From Azonexaceae bacterium s22 (GTDB lineage Bacteria; Pseudomonadota; Gammaproteobacteria; Burkholderiales; Rhodocyclaceae), in assembly GCA_016617495.1 (NCBI GenBank), contig WYCU01000007.1, forward strand, positions 111,693-175,692: a stretch of DNA of 64,000 bases. Direction: 5' to 3'. This document shows, in pieces, positions 9,537-19,112 of this stretch. The notes under the pieces were generated by a model, which was not told the DNA's origin, did no database searches, and saw nothing but the letters and a program-made list of their open reading frames with translations. The translations under genes and the position numbers were made by a program. Numbering within the stretch: the first letter of the stretch is position 1; each line of letters starts with the position of its first letter.

Positions 9537-10667
9537 ATGCAAAAGAAACTCATCGCTCTGGCCGTCGCCGGCCTGGCCTCCACTGCCGCTTTCGCGCAGT
9601 CCAACGTTCAAATCTACGGCAGCATCGATTACGGTTACAGCTACCGTTTTGACGACCTCCAAGGCAGCAACCTGGTTCAGAAGAACGCCAGCTCCGCCAG
9701 CCAGTTCAATGGCGGTCAGTCTGCCGGTAACCGTATCGGCTTCAAGGGCACGGAAGACTTGGGCAACGGCCTGAAGGCTGTTTTCCTGATGGAACAGGGC
9801 TATTCCCTTGGCACCTCCCAAGATGCTGGTTCTTTCGGCGGCCAGTCCTTTAGCTTTACTCGCCAAGCCTACATGGGTCTGACCGGCAACTTCGGTACCG
9901 CCATCGGTGGCCGTCTGTACACCCCGCACTACACCTTCGTTTCCAGCCTGGATCCGTTCGCAGCCGGTACCGTTGGCCGTTACAACAACACCTATGGTGC
10001 TCGTAACAGCGGCGCCAGCGGCGCTGGCCTGTTCGACCCGGTTCGTGTTGACAACGCCGTGGCCTACGTCTCCCCGAATTTCAGCGGCTTCCAAGTTACC
10101 GCCGCTTACTCCAACAACGCTATCGGTGAAGACAGCGCCACCAACAGCGCCACCAACAACACCGTTTATGCTCTGTTGGGCACCTACACCGCTGGCAAGC
10201 TGAATGCAGGTTTGAGCTACCACTACATCGCGGCTGGCTCTAATGCCGCCATTTGGAGCGATGTCCAGACCGTCGCCGGTGGTGCTTCTTACGACTTCGG
10301 CGTGGCCAAGGTTTCCGGCTTGATCTCTTACGGCACGCAAGACAACACCAGCTTGAACGTTAGCAGCAAGGACGCTACCGTCATGAACTACATGCTGGGT
10401 GTGAGCGCTCCGTTCGGCAAGCACACTGTCAAGGGCTCCTTCAACTACTCCGACGCCACCAACAATCTGGGTCAAGACGCCTACCAGTTGGCAGTTGGCT
10501 ACGATTACGCATTCTCCAAGCGCACGAACTTCTACAGCGCCTACTCTTTCATCGACAACGACACTTCCGCTCGTTACCCGAACCGTACCGGCGTTGTGGG
10601 CGATGCCAGCAATCCTGGCGGCATTTTCCAACAGGGTCTGCAAGTCGGTCTGCGTCACACCTTCTAA
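9537..10667 (+). CDS. Gram-negative porin (general diffusion, trimeric type)
   Basis: A 376-residue outer-membrane beta-barrel porin of the betaproteobacterial OmpC/PorB type. It has a signal peptide ending AAFAQ at residue 21, then NVQIYGSIDYGYSYRF. The segments NRIGFKGTEDLGNGLKAVFLMEQGY and RQAYMGLTGNFGTAIGGRLYTP match the family. The protein ends in phenylalanine (LQVGLRHTF), the signal for barrel assembly. A strong AAGGAG site precedes ATG 9537. Codon use is very biased, suggesting high expression, and this also creates a long spurious antisense frame. Confidence 0.93.
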   Translation: MQKKLIALAVAGLASTAAFAQSNVQIYGSIDYGYSYRFDDLQGSNLVQKNASSASQFNGGQSAGNRIGFKGTEDLGNGLKAVFLMEQGYSLGTSQDAGSFGGQSFSFTRQAYMGLTGNFGTAIGGRLYTPHYTFVSSLDPFAAGTVGRYNNTYGARNSGASGAGLFDPVRVDNAVAYVSPNFSGFQVTAAYSNNAIGEDSATNSATNNTVYALLGTYTAGKLNAGLSYHYIAAGSNAAIWSDVQTVAGGASYDFGVAKVSGLISYGTQDNTSLNVSSKDATVMNYMLGVSAPFGKHTVKGSFNYSDATNNLGQDAYQLAVGYDYAFSKRTNFYSAYSFIDNDTSARYPNRTGVVGDASNPGGIFQQGLQVGLRHTF

Positions 10668-10687
10668 TTCAGTCTAAACTGAATTGC

Positions 10688-10715
10688 AAAAAGGGTGCTT
10701 CGGCACCCTTTTTTA
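10688..10715 (+). terminator. Intrinsic terminator after the porin
   Basis: Stem AAGGGTGC/GCACCCTT with TTCG tetraloop, followed by six T residues. Confidence 0.9.
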
Positions 10716-10740
10716 TTGCCTCTTGCTGCTCAGAACAAAC

Positions 10741-10764
10741 AAAAAAGGGCGCCGAAGCACCCTT
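10741..10764 (-). terminator. Intrinsic terminator after proB
   Basis: Read on the minus strand: stem AAGGGTGC/GCGCCCTT with TTCG loop, one G-U pair, then six T residues. Confidence 0.85.
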
Positions 10765-10785
10765 GATTGTATAAATGCCCGTTGA

Positions 10786-11903
10786 TCACCTCAGGACCAG
10801 GTTATCCCGGTGAATGATTTCCGGCTCGTCGACATAGCCCAGCAAATCCGCTATGTCCTGACTTGATTTGCGCGCGATCAGGCGCGCCTCGGCGCTCCCA
10901 TAGTTTGTGAGCCCTCTGCCAACCTCCTGGCCGGCGCTGCTGACACAAGCCACTGCAGCACCGCGCTCAAAGTCACCATCGACATCGATGACACCGACGG
11001 GCAACAAACTTTTCCCCGAAAGCAGCGCGGACACCGCACCGTCATCAAGAATCAATCGCCCTGCAAGTTGCAAATGATCCGCAAGCCACTGTTTTCGCGC
11101 CGCCATCGGCTGCATTTGCGAAACAAGCAAAGTCCCCACCGGCTCCCCCCTGGCCAGCCGAACCACAGGATCCCGTTCACGGCCGCTGGCAATCACCGTG
11201 TGCGCACCGCTGTTGGCGGCCCGCTTGGCGGCGAGGACCTTGGTAATCATCCCGCCTTTACCAATCGCAGTGCCAGCCCCTCCGGCCATACGCTCCAAGC
11301 GTTCATCGCCTGCGATTGCCTCTTGAATCAAGGTTGCCTTGTCGTCTTTGCGCGGATCGGCGGTATAGAGCCCCGACTGATCCGTGAGAATGACCAGCGC
11401 ATCGGCTTCGATCAGATTGGCCACCAAGGCACCAAGCGTATCGTTATCGCCGAATTTGATTTCATCGGTGACCACCGTATCGTTCTCATTGATGATCGGC
11501 ACCACACCAAGCCCCAACAGGGTCGTCAACGTCGAGCGGGCGTTGAGATAGCGCTTGCGATCAGCCAAGTCATCATGCGTCAGCAAGATCTGGGCAGTAT
11601 GCAGGCCATAACGGGAAAACGCCCCCTCATAGACTTGCACCAATCCCATTTGTCCAACCGCTGCCGCCGCCTGTAGTTCATGCACGGTTTGCGGGCGCTT
11701 GGACCAGCCAAGACGCTGCATGCCACAGGCAATCGCCCCGGAAGAAACAAGGACAACCTCTTTACCTTGCTCGCGCAATACCGCGATCTGGCGCGCCCAA
11801 TCGTCAATGGCCTCGAGATCCAGCCCGGCGCCGTTATTGGTGACGAGTGCAGAACCCACCTTGACCACAAAGCGGCGCGCGGAAGAAAGCTGTGTCTTAT
11901 CCA

Positions 11904-11904
<1 letters not shown>
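10786..11904 (-). CDS. proB: Glutamate 5-kinase
   Basis: First step of proline synthesis, 372 residues. The amino-acid kinase domain spans about 1-255 ([60 protein letters not shown]). A C-terminal PUA domain spans about 275-360 ([24 protein letters not shown]). Its ATG overlaps the obgE stop by one base, so it is the downstream gene of obgE-proB. Confidence 0.95.
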
Positions 11905-12986
<1,082 letters not shown>

Positions 12987-13012
12987 TCATGCCCGGAGGT
13001 TGGGTCAGGGGG

Positions 13013-13118
13013 TCTGGGTTTGCACATTCATCGCAGGGCGTGAAGACAATCCAATGACAATATTGATCTACATGGCGCCGGCAAATTCAAACTATCGCCG
13101 CGAATGTGCAAACCCAGA
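13013..13118. repeat. 17-bp perfect inverted repeat around 72 bp, rpmA-obgE gap
   Basis: Left arm TCTGGGTTTGCACATTC (13013-13029); the right arm at 13102-13118 is its exact reverse complement. The total span is 106 bp. It holds no ORF of note and no flanking direct repeat was seen. It could be a MITE-like remnant or a long RNA stem in the obgE leader. Confidence 0.6.
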
Positions 13119-13122
13119 AACG

Positions 13123-13152
13123 AAAAAGCCCTATCCGGCGGATAGGGCTTTC
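13123..13152 (-). terminator. Intrinsic terminator after rpmA
   Basis: Perfect 12-bp stem AAAGCCCTATCC/GGATAGGGCTTT with a 3-base loop. On the minus strand it is followed by TTTTTCG. Confidence 0.85.
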
Positions 13153-13171
13153 TGCGGTTCCGCCTGGCCGA

Positions 13172-13435
13172 TTATTCGGCGGCCGGAACGATGGTCACCG
13201 TACGGCGCTGCTTGGCGCCCTTGACGGAGAACTGAACAACGCCATCCTTCAGCGCGAACAGGGTGTGATCCTTGCCGCAACCAACGTTTTCGCCCGGATG
13301 AAATTCCGTGCCCCGCTGGCGAACGATGATGTTGCCGGCCAGAACGAACTGACCACCGTAGCGCTTGACGCCGAGGCGCTTGGCCTGTGAGTCGCGGCCG
13401 TTACGTGAACTACCGCCTGCCTTTTTGTGTGCCAT
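13172..13435 (-). CDS. rpmA: 50S ribosomal protein L27
   Basis: 87 residues: [20 protein letters not shown], then [22 protein letters not shown], as in all L27 proteins, whose N-terminus reaches the peptidyl-transferase centre. No Firmicutes-type N-terminal extension is present. It lies 22 bp downstream of rplU in the same operon. Confidence 0.97.
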   Translation of the reverse strand: MAHKKAGGSSRNGRDSQAKRLGVKRYGGQFVLAGNIIVRQRGTEFHPGENVGCGKDHTLFALKDGVVQFSVKGAKQRRTVTIVPAAE

Positions 13436-13457
13436 TTAGCTAGCTCCTTCTCTGAAC

Positions 13458-13769
13458 TTAGGCAGCGATCGAGTCGATGCGCAGTTCGGTGTAGTTCTGA
13501 CGATGGCCCTGACGCTTCTGGTAGTGCTTGCGACGGCGCATCTTGAAGATCTTGACCTTGTCGTGACGACCATGGGAAACCACGGTGCACTTGACGGCAG
13601 CTCCAGCGACAAGCGGGGCGCCGATCTTCACGGACTCGCCTTCGCCTACCATGAGGACCTGGTCGAGGGTGACTTCTGCGCCAACTTCTGCCGGTATCTG
13701 TTCTACTTTGAGTTTTTGGCCAGCGGAAACGCGATACTGCTTACCGCCGGTTTTTACGACCGCATACAT
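13458..13769 (-). CDS. rplU: 50S ribosomal protein L21
   Basis: 103 residues, starting [20 protein letters not shown] and containing [21 protein letters not shown], the conserved rRNA-binding part. First gene of rplU-rpmA, with a near-consensus promoter 48-75 bp upstream of the start codon. Confidence 0.97.
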   Translation of the reverse strand: MYAVVKTGGKQYRVSAGQKLKVEQIPAEVGAEVTLDQVLMVGEGESVKIGAPLVAGAAVKCTVVSHGRHDKVKIFKMRRRKHYQKRQGHRQNYTELRIDSIAA

Positions 13770-13816
13770 GAGTTGGACTCCGGAAACAAAACAAAGGGTA
13801 CTACAAAGAACCGCGC

Positions 13817-13844
13817 ATTATACGGAAAAATGCCAATAAGTCAA
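13817..13844 (-). promoter_or_regulatory. Sigma-70 promoter of rplU-rpmA
   Basis: On the minus strand: TTGACT (13839-13844), 16-bp spacer, TATAAT (13817-13822). Only one mismatch to the consensus hexamers. Confidence 0.8.
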
Positions 13845-13897
13845 AGGCTTTTCAATGGCTTATGGTAGACTGCCCGCCTTTCGCAAAGGAGAAACCC

Positions 13898-14242
13898 ATG
13901 GCTGAAATCACGACCGCCTCCGGCCTGATTTACGAAGATTCCGTCGAAGGCACTGGCGCTGAAGCCAAGGCCGGTCATTTCGTCACCGTGCATTACACCG
14001 GCTGGCTGACCAACGGCGACAAGTTCGACTCCAGCAAGGATCGCAACGATCCCTTCCAGTTCCCGCTCGGCCGCGGCCGCGTCATCAAGGGCTGGGACGA
14101 AGGCGTTCAGGGCATGAAGATCGGCGGCACGCGCAAGCTGACCATCCCCGCTCATCTTGGCTATGGCGCCTACGGCGCAGGCGGCGTGATCCCGCCGAAT
14201 GCCACTCTGGTTTTCGAAGTCGAGCTGCTCGACCTCCAATGA
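13898..14242 (+). CDS. FKBP-type peptidyl-prolyl cis-trans isomerase
   Basis: A single-domain 114-residue FKBP. Family landmarks are [41 protein letters not shown] and [25 protein letters not shown], which include the aromatic residues of the active pocket. No signal peptide, so it is cytoplasmic. AAAGGAGA at 13885-13892 supports ATG 13898 over the longer frame starting at 13862. The last codons overlap the start of the pseudouridine synthase (ATGA). Confidence 0.93.
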   Translation: MAEITTASGLIYEDSVEGTGAEAKAGHFVTVHYTGWLTNGDKFDSSKDRNDPFQFPLGRGRVIKGWDEGVQGMKIGGTRKLTIPAHLGYGAYGAGGVIPPNATLVFEVELLDLQ

Positions 14243-15435
14243 GCGACAACGACCGCAAGACACCGCCCGCCGACGATCCGTGGGCGCGCTGGCGCAAGCC
14301 CGAAGCGAATGTCGCGGTCGACGCCGAAAAACCGGCCAAAACCGAGACTCCGGCAGAGGCGGTTGAAACGCCCCGCCCCTCGGGCACGCTCGGTGTCCGC
14401 AAGAAGCCCGTAGCGGAGAAAACGCCGGCCCGCGAACCGCGCCAACCGCAGCGCGGGAGAGCGTTTGAAAAAGGCACCCCGGGCTACGGTTCGCGCGCGC
14501 CGGCCAAGCGAGAAGCGCCGGCTGACACGCGCAAAACGGATAACCCGTGGGCCAAGTCGGCCGAGGCGCGTCGCAACGCCCCAGCCGCCGACCGACGTCC
14601 GAAGGACGCGACCGCCAAACCCTCTCCCTGGACCATGGAAAAGCGCGCTCCGGCGGCCGCACCGAGTGCGCCTCAGCCCGCTCCGGCGGCCACGCCTGCG
14701 GAAAGCCCGCAGGGCGTCCGTCTTTCCAAGGTCATGTCCGAACGCGGCATCTGCTCGCGACGCGAAGCCGACCTGTGGATCGAGCGCGGCTGGGTCTTTG
14801 TGGACGGCGAACAGGTTAGCGCCCTGGGTTCGCGTATCGACCCCGGCGCCAGCATCACGATTTCCAAGGAAGCAGAGCGGGATCAGGCCAAACAGGTCAC
14901 CATTCTGCTGCACAAGCCGGTCGGCTATGTCTCCGGGCAGCCCGAGCCCGGCTGCATCCCGGCCGTGACGCTCATCGGCGAAGAAAACCAGGTGGTGCAA
15001 AGCGGCGACCCGGAATTCAAGCCCTGGATGCTGCGTGGCCTGGCCCCGGCCGGTCGGCTGGACGTGGACTCCACAGGTCTGCTGGTGCTGACCAGCGATG
15101 GCCGTGTCGCCAAGAAATTGATTGGCGAAGACAGCCAGGCGGAAAAGGAATATCTGGTGCGGGTCAGCGGCCGGATGATCGACGGCGGACTCGATCTGTT
15201 GCGTCACGGGCTGGAACTCGACGGCAAGCCGCTGCGTCCGGCCTGGGTCAAGCAACTCAACGAGGATCAGTTGCACTTCATCCTCAAGGAAGGCAAGAAG
15301 CGGCAGATTCGGCGCATGTGCGAACTCGTCGGGCTCAAGGTCACGGGCCTCAAGCGTGTACGCATTGGCCGCATCCGTCTTGGCGACCTGCCCATGGGCC
15401 AATGGCGCTTCTTGCGCGAGGACGAAGCGTTTTAG
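14239..15435 (+). CDS. 23S rRNA pseudouridine synthase, RsuA/RluB/E/F family, RluF-like, with a disordered N-terminal extension
   Basis: 398 residues. Residues 1-155 are low-complexity, rich in A, P, K, R and E, and probably disordered. They include an in-frame dispersed-repeat copy ([14 protein letters not shown]). An S4 RNA-binding domain follows ([25 protein letters not shown], about 157-215). The catalytic domain has [19 protein letters not shown] with the active aspartate. The end [23 protein letters not shown] resembles RluF more than RluB. The RluF assignment is by motif memory, so specificity is not certain. Confidence 0.85.
   Translation: MSDNDRKTPPADDPWARWRKPEANVAVDAEKPAKTETPAEAVETPRPSGTLGVRKKPVAEKTPAREPRQPQRGRAFEKGTPGYGSRAPAKREAPADTRKTDNPWAKSAEARRNAPAADRRPKDATAKPSPWTMEKRAPAAAPSAPQPAPAATPAESPQGVRLSKVMSERGICSRREADLWIERGWVFVDGEQVSALGSRIDPGASITISKEAERDQAKQVTILLHKPVGYVSGQPEPGCIPAVTLIGEENQVVQSGDPEFKPWMLRGLAPAGRLDVDSTGLLVLTSDGRVAKKLIGEDSQAEKEYLVRVSGRMIDGGLDLLRHGLELDGKPLRPAWVKQLNEDQLHFILKEGKKRQIRRMCELVGLKVTGLKRVRIGRIRLGDLPMGQWRFLREDEAF
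14308..14343 (+). repeat. Dispersed repeat, copy B
   Basis: Core ATGTCGCGGTCGACG followed by CCGAAAAACCGGCCAAAA. Read in frame 1 of the host gene as [10 protein letters not shown]. Confidence 0.85.
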
Positions 15436-15464
15436 CCCTTTTTTGAGGGTCGACCGCGACAAAT
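15434..15464 (-). repeat. Dispersed repeat, copy C
   Basis: On the minus strand: ATTTGTCGCGGTCGACC then CTCAAAAAAGGGC. It abuts the stop codon of the pseudouridine synthase and lies next to a bidirectional terminator. Confidence 0.9.
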
Positions 15465-15466
15465 GA

Positions 15467-15495
15467 AAACGCCGGCCAATGGAGCCGGCGTTTTT
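15467..15495. terminator. Bidirectional intrinsic terminator
   Basis: Stem AAACGCCGGC/GCCGGCGTTT with a 7-base loop. A run of T follows on the plus strand and A residues lie on the left. It separates the convergent pseudouridine synthase and MaoC genes. Confidence 0.85.
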
Positions 15496-15513
15496 GTTGG
15501 CATCGGCCGAATA

Positions 15514-15951
15514 TCAGGCCGTACCGGTCGGCTTGGGCGCGCGAACCGGCGGCATCATCTGGCATTCGCCTTCGATGACCACCTTGCCAGCCACGGTGCA
15601 CACCGTATCGAGTACGACGCGGTTCTTTGCGACATTCACTTCACGCACGGTCACCGTGGCCGTCACGGTGTCGCCGGGACGGACCGGCGCCTTGAACTTG
15701 AGCGTTTGCGAAAGATAGATGGTGCCAGGCCCGGGCAACTTGTTGGCCAGCGTGGCGGAGATGAAACCGGCGGAAAGCATGCCGTGGGCGATGCGACCAC
15801 CGAACATGGTGGTCTTGGAATATTCTTCGTCCAGGTGCGCCGGATTGACGTCGGTGGAAATACCGGCGAACAGGATGATATCGGCTTCGGTAACAGTCTT
15901 GGACGTGCTCGCGGACATGCCCGGATGCAATTCGTCGATGTGGTAGGCCAT
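15514..15951 (-). CDS. MaoC-like (R)-specific enoyl-CoA hydratase (PhaJ type)
   Basis: A 145-residue single hot-dog protein. The hydratase motif is FAGISTDVNPAHLDEEYS, with catalytic Asp and His, followed by GGRIAHGMLSAGFISA. PhaJ-type enzymes turn enoyl-CoA from beta-oxidation into (R)-3-hydroxyacyl-CoA for polyhydroxyalkanoate synthesis, which would fit the two phasins elsewhere in the window; this role is inferred. ATG 15951 is preferred over the frame start at 15975 because AGGAG lies 7-11 bases before it. Confidence 0.85.
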   Translation of the reverse strand: MAYHIDELHPGMSASTSKTVTEADIILFAGISTDVNPAHLDEEYSKTTMFGGRIAHGMLSAGFISATLANKLPGPGTIYLSQTLKFKAPVRPGDTVTATVTVREVNVAKNRVVLDTVCTVAGKVVIEGECQMMPPVRAPKPTGTA

Positions 15952-16019
15952 GCTGAACTCCTGAAAGTTATCCAATGGGGAACCGAAACTCTAACATACC
16001 GTAGCGTATGGTGGCGACC

Positions 16020-17219
16020 TTATTCGGCGCGTAACGCCTCGACCGGATCGAGCAAGGCCGCACGCCTGGCCGGGAGCACCCCGGCAGCCAGCCCGATGAC
16101 CACCGCCAGCGCCTCGGCAAGCAAGACGAATTGGAGCGGCGTATGCACCGGCAGCGCCGGCAACAGCAGATGCAGCAACTGCGCCAGCCCGATGCCGACG
16201 ACCAGACCGGCAACACCGCCGAGGGCCGAAAGCGCCACCGCCTCGCCGAGAAACAGGAGCAGCACCGTTCGCCGGGGCGCCCCCAGGGCGACCAGCAGCC
16301 CGATTTCGCCCGTGCGCTCGCTGACCGCAATGGTCATGATGGTAACGATCCCCACGCCGCCAACCAGGAGCGAAATTCCACCCAGCGCGCCGACCGCCAG
16401 GGTCAGGACATTGAGAATATTCGACAGCGTTTTGAGCATGTCCTCCTGCGTGACAATGGTGAAATCCTCACGCCCGTGGCGTTCGATCATGCGCGCCTTG
16501 ATCCGTTCGGCCACGCTGGCTGCCGGCACGCCTTCCGCAACCGCAAGATTGATTTCATCCACGCCTTCGCGATTGAACAGCTCCTGCCCCCGGGCGGCCG
16601 GGATGAAGGCGGTATCGTCGAGATCGATACCGAGAAACTGCCCCTTCGGCTCCATCACCCCGATGATGCGGAAGTGCAGTCCGCCGATGCGCAGACGCTG
16701 GCCCAAGGGATTTTCGCTACCAAAAAGCTCTTCCTTGAGTTTGCTGCCCAGGACCACGAAAGCCCGCGCATTGCCGGCATCGTCGGCCGGCAGGAACTGT
16801 CCGCTGCGCACCGTGGAACGATAGATCAACTGGGACTGGGCATTCACTCCGTAGATCAGGGCACGTCGGGTCCGGCCATTGCCCTCCACTTCAGCATTGC
16901 CCCGGATATTCGGCGTCACCGCCAGCACATGCGGCAGATGCTCCAGCGCTCGCGCATCCTCCAGGGTCAAGGCGCGCGCGCTGGACGGCAGCCCCGAGGG
17001 CGCGCCGCCAGTACGCGTTTTTCCGGCAACCACCGTAATGTTGTTGGTACCGAACTGTGAAAATTCGCCGAGAACGAAGCGGTGGATCCCTTCCCCGATG
17101 GAGGTCAGCAAGATTACCGCGGCAATGCCGACTGCAATGCCCAACAGCGTCAGAAAACTGCGCAGCCGTTGCGCGGCAATGGCACGAAAGGCGAGGTTGA
17201 GTGCATCGGCCCAACGCAT
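16020..17219 (-). CDS. MacB-type ABC transporter permease (second)
   Basis: 399 residues. One transmembrane helix at the N-terminus (FLTLLGIAVGIAAVILLTSI), a large periplasmic MacB_PCD domain (about 45-235) and three C-terminal helices of the FtsX fold (LAVGALGGISLLVGGVGIVTIM onward). It lies one base after the preceding permease gene and completes a four-gene operon of adaptor, ATPase and two permeases. Such systems export macrolides, lipoproteins or siderophores; the substrate cannot be told from sequence. Confidence 0.88.
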   Translation of the reverse strand: MRWADALNLAFRAIAAQRLRSFLTLLGIAVGIAAVILLTSIGEGIHRFVLGEFSQFGTNNITVVAGKTRTGGAPSGLPSSARALTLEDARALEHLPHVLAVTPNIRGNAEVEGNGRTRRALIYGVNAQSQLIYRSTVRSGQFLPADDAGNARAFVVLGSKLKEELFGSENPLGQRLRIGGLHFRIIGVMEPKGQFLGIDLDDTAFIPAARGQELFNREGVDEINLAVAEGVPAASVAERIKARMIERHGREDFTIVTQEDMLKTLSNILNVLTLAVGALGGISLLVGGVGIVTIMTIAVSERTGEIGLLVALGAPRRTVLLLFLGEAVALSALGGVAGLVVGIGLAQLLHLLLPALPVHTPLQFVLLAEALAVVIGLAAGVLPARRAALLDPVEALRAE

Positions 17220-17220
17220 C

Positions 17221-18429
17221 TCAATGCCTCATCAGGGCTTGTACCGGGTCGAGCCGGGCCGCCCGCCGCGCCGGCATCACGCCGAACAGCAAGCCCGTCC
17301 CGACCGCCGTGGCCAAGGCAGCAAACACAGCCCAATCGGGCGGGTAGGCCGGGAATACCGGAAAGACCTGACGCAACACGAAGGCCCCAAGTTGCCCGAA
17401 CACATAGCCCAAAGCCGCACCGACCGCGGAGAGCATGGCCGCCTCGCTCAGAAAGAGCAGACGGATGTTTTCGCCACTCGCCCCCAGCGCCTTGAGCAGC
17501 CCGATTTCCCCGGTGCGCTGCGTCACCGCCACCAGCATCACATTCATCACCAGAATGCCGGCCACCGCCAGGCTGATGGCCGCAATCCCCGCGACCGCCA
17601 GCGTCAGCGCCCCCAGCAGCTTGTCGAAGGTCGCCAGCACCGCATCCTGAGTGATGACCGTCACATCCTCTTCACCGCGATGGCGTTGTTTCAACGTTTC
17701 CAGTGTTGCATCCTTGACGCCCGGAATGGCCTCGCGGCTGTTCGCCTCAATCAGGATGCGGAACAGGGTATTGGAATTGAACATCGCCTGGGCCAGGGCC
17801 ACCGGCACAATGACCAATTCGTCCGTATTCATGCCGAGCCCCTGCCCGGTCGACGCCAGCACGCCAATCACCCTGAGACGCCGGTCGCCCACCCGAATCA
17901 ACTGGCCGAGCGCCGGCTGGTTCGGGAACAGCTCGTCGCGGATTTTTGCGCCGACAATGGCCACCGGCGAACCGCGATTCCAGTCCTCTTCGGGCAAAGC
18001 CTTGCCCTGCGCCAGCTCGAAGTTGCGGATGGGGATGAATTCGGCGGTGGAGCCCGCCACCATGATTTCCCGCAGGCGCCCGCCAAACGCGATTTCCGAG
18101 GTCCCGACCGCCAGTGGCGCAACACGGCGAACCCCCGGCAAACGGCGCAAGCTCCCCGCATCGTCAATGGTCAGATCGCGCGGGGTGCTGGTAATGGCGT
18201 TGGCCGGGTTGAAACCCCCGGTGCCCGAACGGCCGGGCAAGACAATGACAAGGTTGGTCCCCAGCGAGGAGAACTGCCCCACCACATAGCGTCGCGCCCC
18301 ATCGCCAAGCGCTGTCAACAACACCACCGCCGCCACGCCGATGGACATGGCCAGCACCGAAAGAGCCGTGCGTACCGGGTAGCCGGTGGCTGCATCGCGC
18401 GCGAAACGCAGGATGTCGGGCAGGCGCAT
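17221..18429 (-). CDS. MacB-type ABC transporter permease (first)
   Basis: 402 residues with the same FtsX/MacB_PCD layout as its downstream neighbour: N-terminal helix TALSVLAMSIGVAAVVLLTAL, periplasmic domain, then three helices (TLAVAGIAAISLAVAGILVM; LSAVGAALGYVFGQLGAFVL; WAVFAALATAVGTGLLFGV). ATG 18429 overlaps the ATPase stop by one base, better than the TTG at 18432. Having two permease genes suggests a heterodimer, unlike E. coli MacB, where permease and ATPase are fused. Confidence 0.87.
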   Translation of the reverse strand: MRLPDILRFARDAATGYPVRTALSVLAMSIGVAAVVLLTALGDGARRYVVGQFSSLGTNLVIVLPGRSGTGGFNPANAITSTPRDLTIDDAGSLRRLPGVRRVAPLAVGTSEIAFGGRLREIMVAGSTAEFIPIRNFELAQGKALPEEDWNRGSPVAIVGAKIRDELFPNQPALGQLIRVGDRRLRVIGVLASTGQGLGMNTDELVIVPVALAQAMFNSNTLFRILIEANSREAIPGVKDATLETLKQRHRGEEDVTVITQDAVLATFDKLLGALTLAVAGIAAISLAVAGILVMNVMLVAVTQRTGEIGLLKALGASGENIRLLFLSEAAMLSAVGAALGYVFGQLGAFVLRQVFPVFPAYPPDWAVFAALATAVGTGLLFGVMPARRAARLDPVQALMRH

Positions 18430-19112
18430 CAAGGCACCGTACTATCCTGCTTCAAGCGGCCGTCCTCCATGACCAACTGACGGCGCGCACGGGCGCCGAG
18501 CGCCGCATCATGGGTGACTACCACCAAGGTCACGCCGTTCGCGTTGAGCGCCTCCAGCAGATGAATGACCTCCTCGCCCGTGTGGCGGTCGAGATTGCCG
18601 GTCGGTTCGTCGGCAAGGATCAAGGGCGGTTGCATGATGGTGGCCCGGGCGATGGCAACGCGCTGGCGCTGGCCGCCCGAAAGCTGGTCGGGCCGGTGGT
18701 CCGCACGATGCTCCAGCCCGAAGTCCCGCAGCGCCTGCGCCACGCGGCGTTCCCGCTCGGCCGGGAGAATCCCCGCCAGCGTCATCGGCAGGGCGATATT
18801 TTCGGCCGCCGTCAGGCGCGGCACGAGGTGAAAGCTCTGGAATACGAAACCGATGCGTGCGCTACGAACGCGTGCCTGCTCATCAGGGCTCAGGGTCGTC
18901 ACATCGCGGCCTTCGAGCCGATACGTCCCGGACTGCGGCCGGTCGAGAAGACCGAGCAGATTGAGCAGCGTGGACTTGCCCGAACCCGATGGCCCCATGA
19001 CGGCAACGTACTCACCCGCCGCAATCCGCAAATCCAGACCGGCGAGCGCATGGACGGTCGTGTCGCCCAACTGGAAACTGCGGTCGATGCCTTCGAGCTC
19101 AATCAGCGCCAT
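18429..19112 (-). CDS. ABC transporter ATP-binding protein (LolD/MacB type)
   Basis: A 228-residue ATPase. Walker [10 protein letters not shown] is near residue 42, the signature [14 protein letters not shown] near 140 and Walker [14 protein letters not shown] near 160. ATG 19112 overlaps the stop of the adaptor gene by one base; the longer upstream frame has no family similarity. It energises the two adjacent permeases. Confidence 0.92.
   Translation of the reverse strand: MALIELEGIDRSFQLGDTTVHALAGLDLRIAAGEYVAVMGPSGSGKSTLLNLLGLLDRPQSGTYRLEGRDVTTLSPDEQARVRSARIGFVFQSFHLVPRLTAAENIALPMTLAGILPAERERRVAQALRDFGLEHRADHRPDQLSGGQRQRVAIARATIMQPPLILADEPTGNLDRHTGEEVIHLLEALNANGVTLVVVTHDAALGARARRQLVMEDGRLKQDSTVP

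Noticed and set aside
9507-10658. 383-codon minus-strand frame opposite the porin
   Set aside because: Produced by the biased codon use of the highly expressed porin; no ribosome site or domain.
15463-18480. Long plus-strand frames opposite the MaoC and ABC permease genes
   Set aside because: Antisense shadows with low-complexity, Arg/Ser-rich translations.
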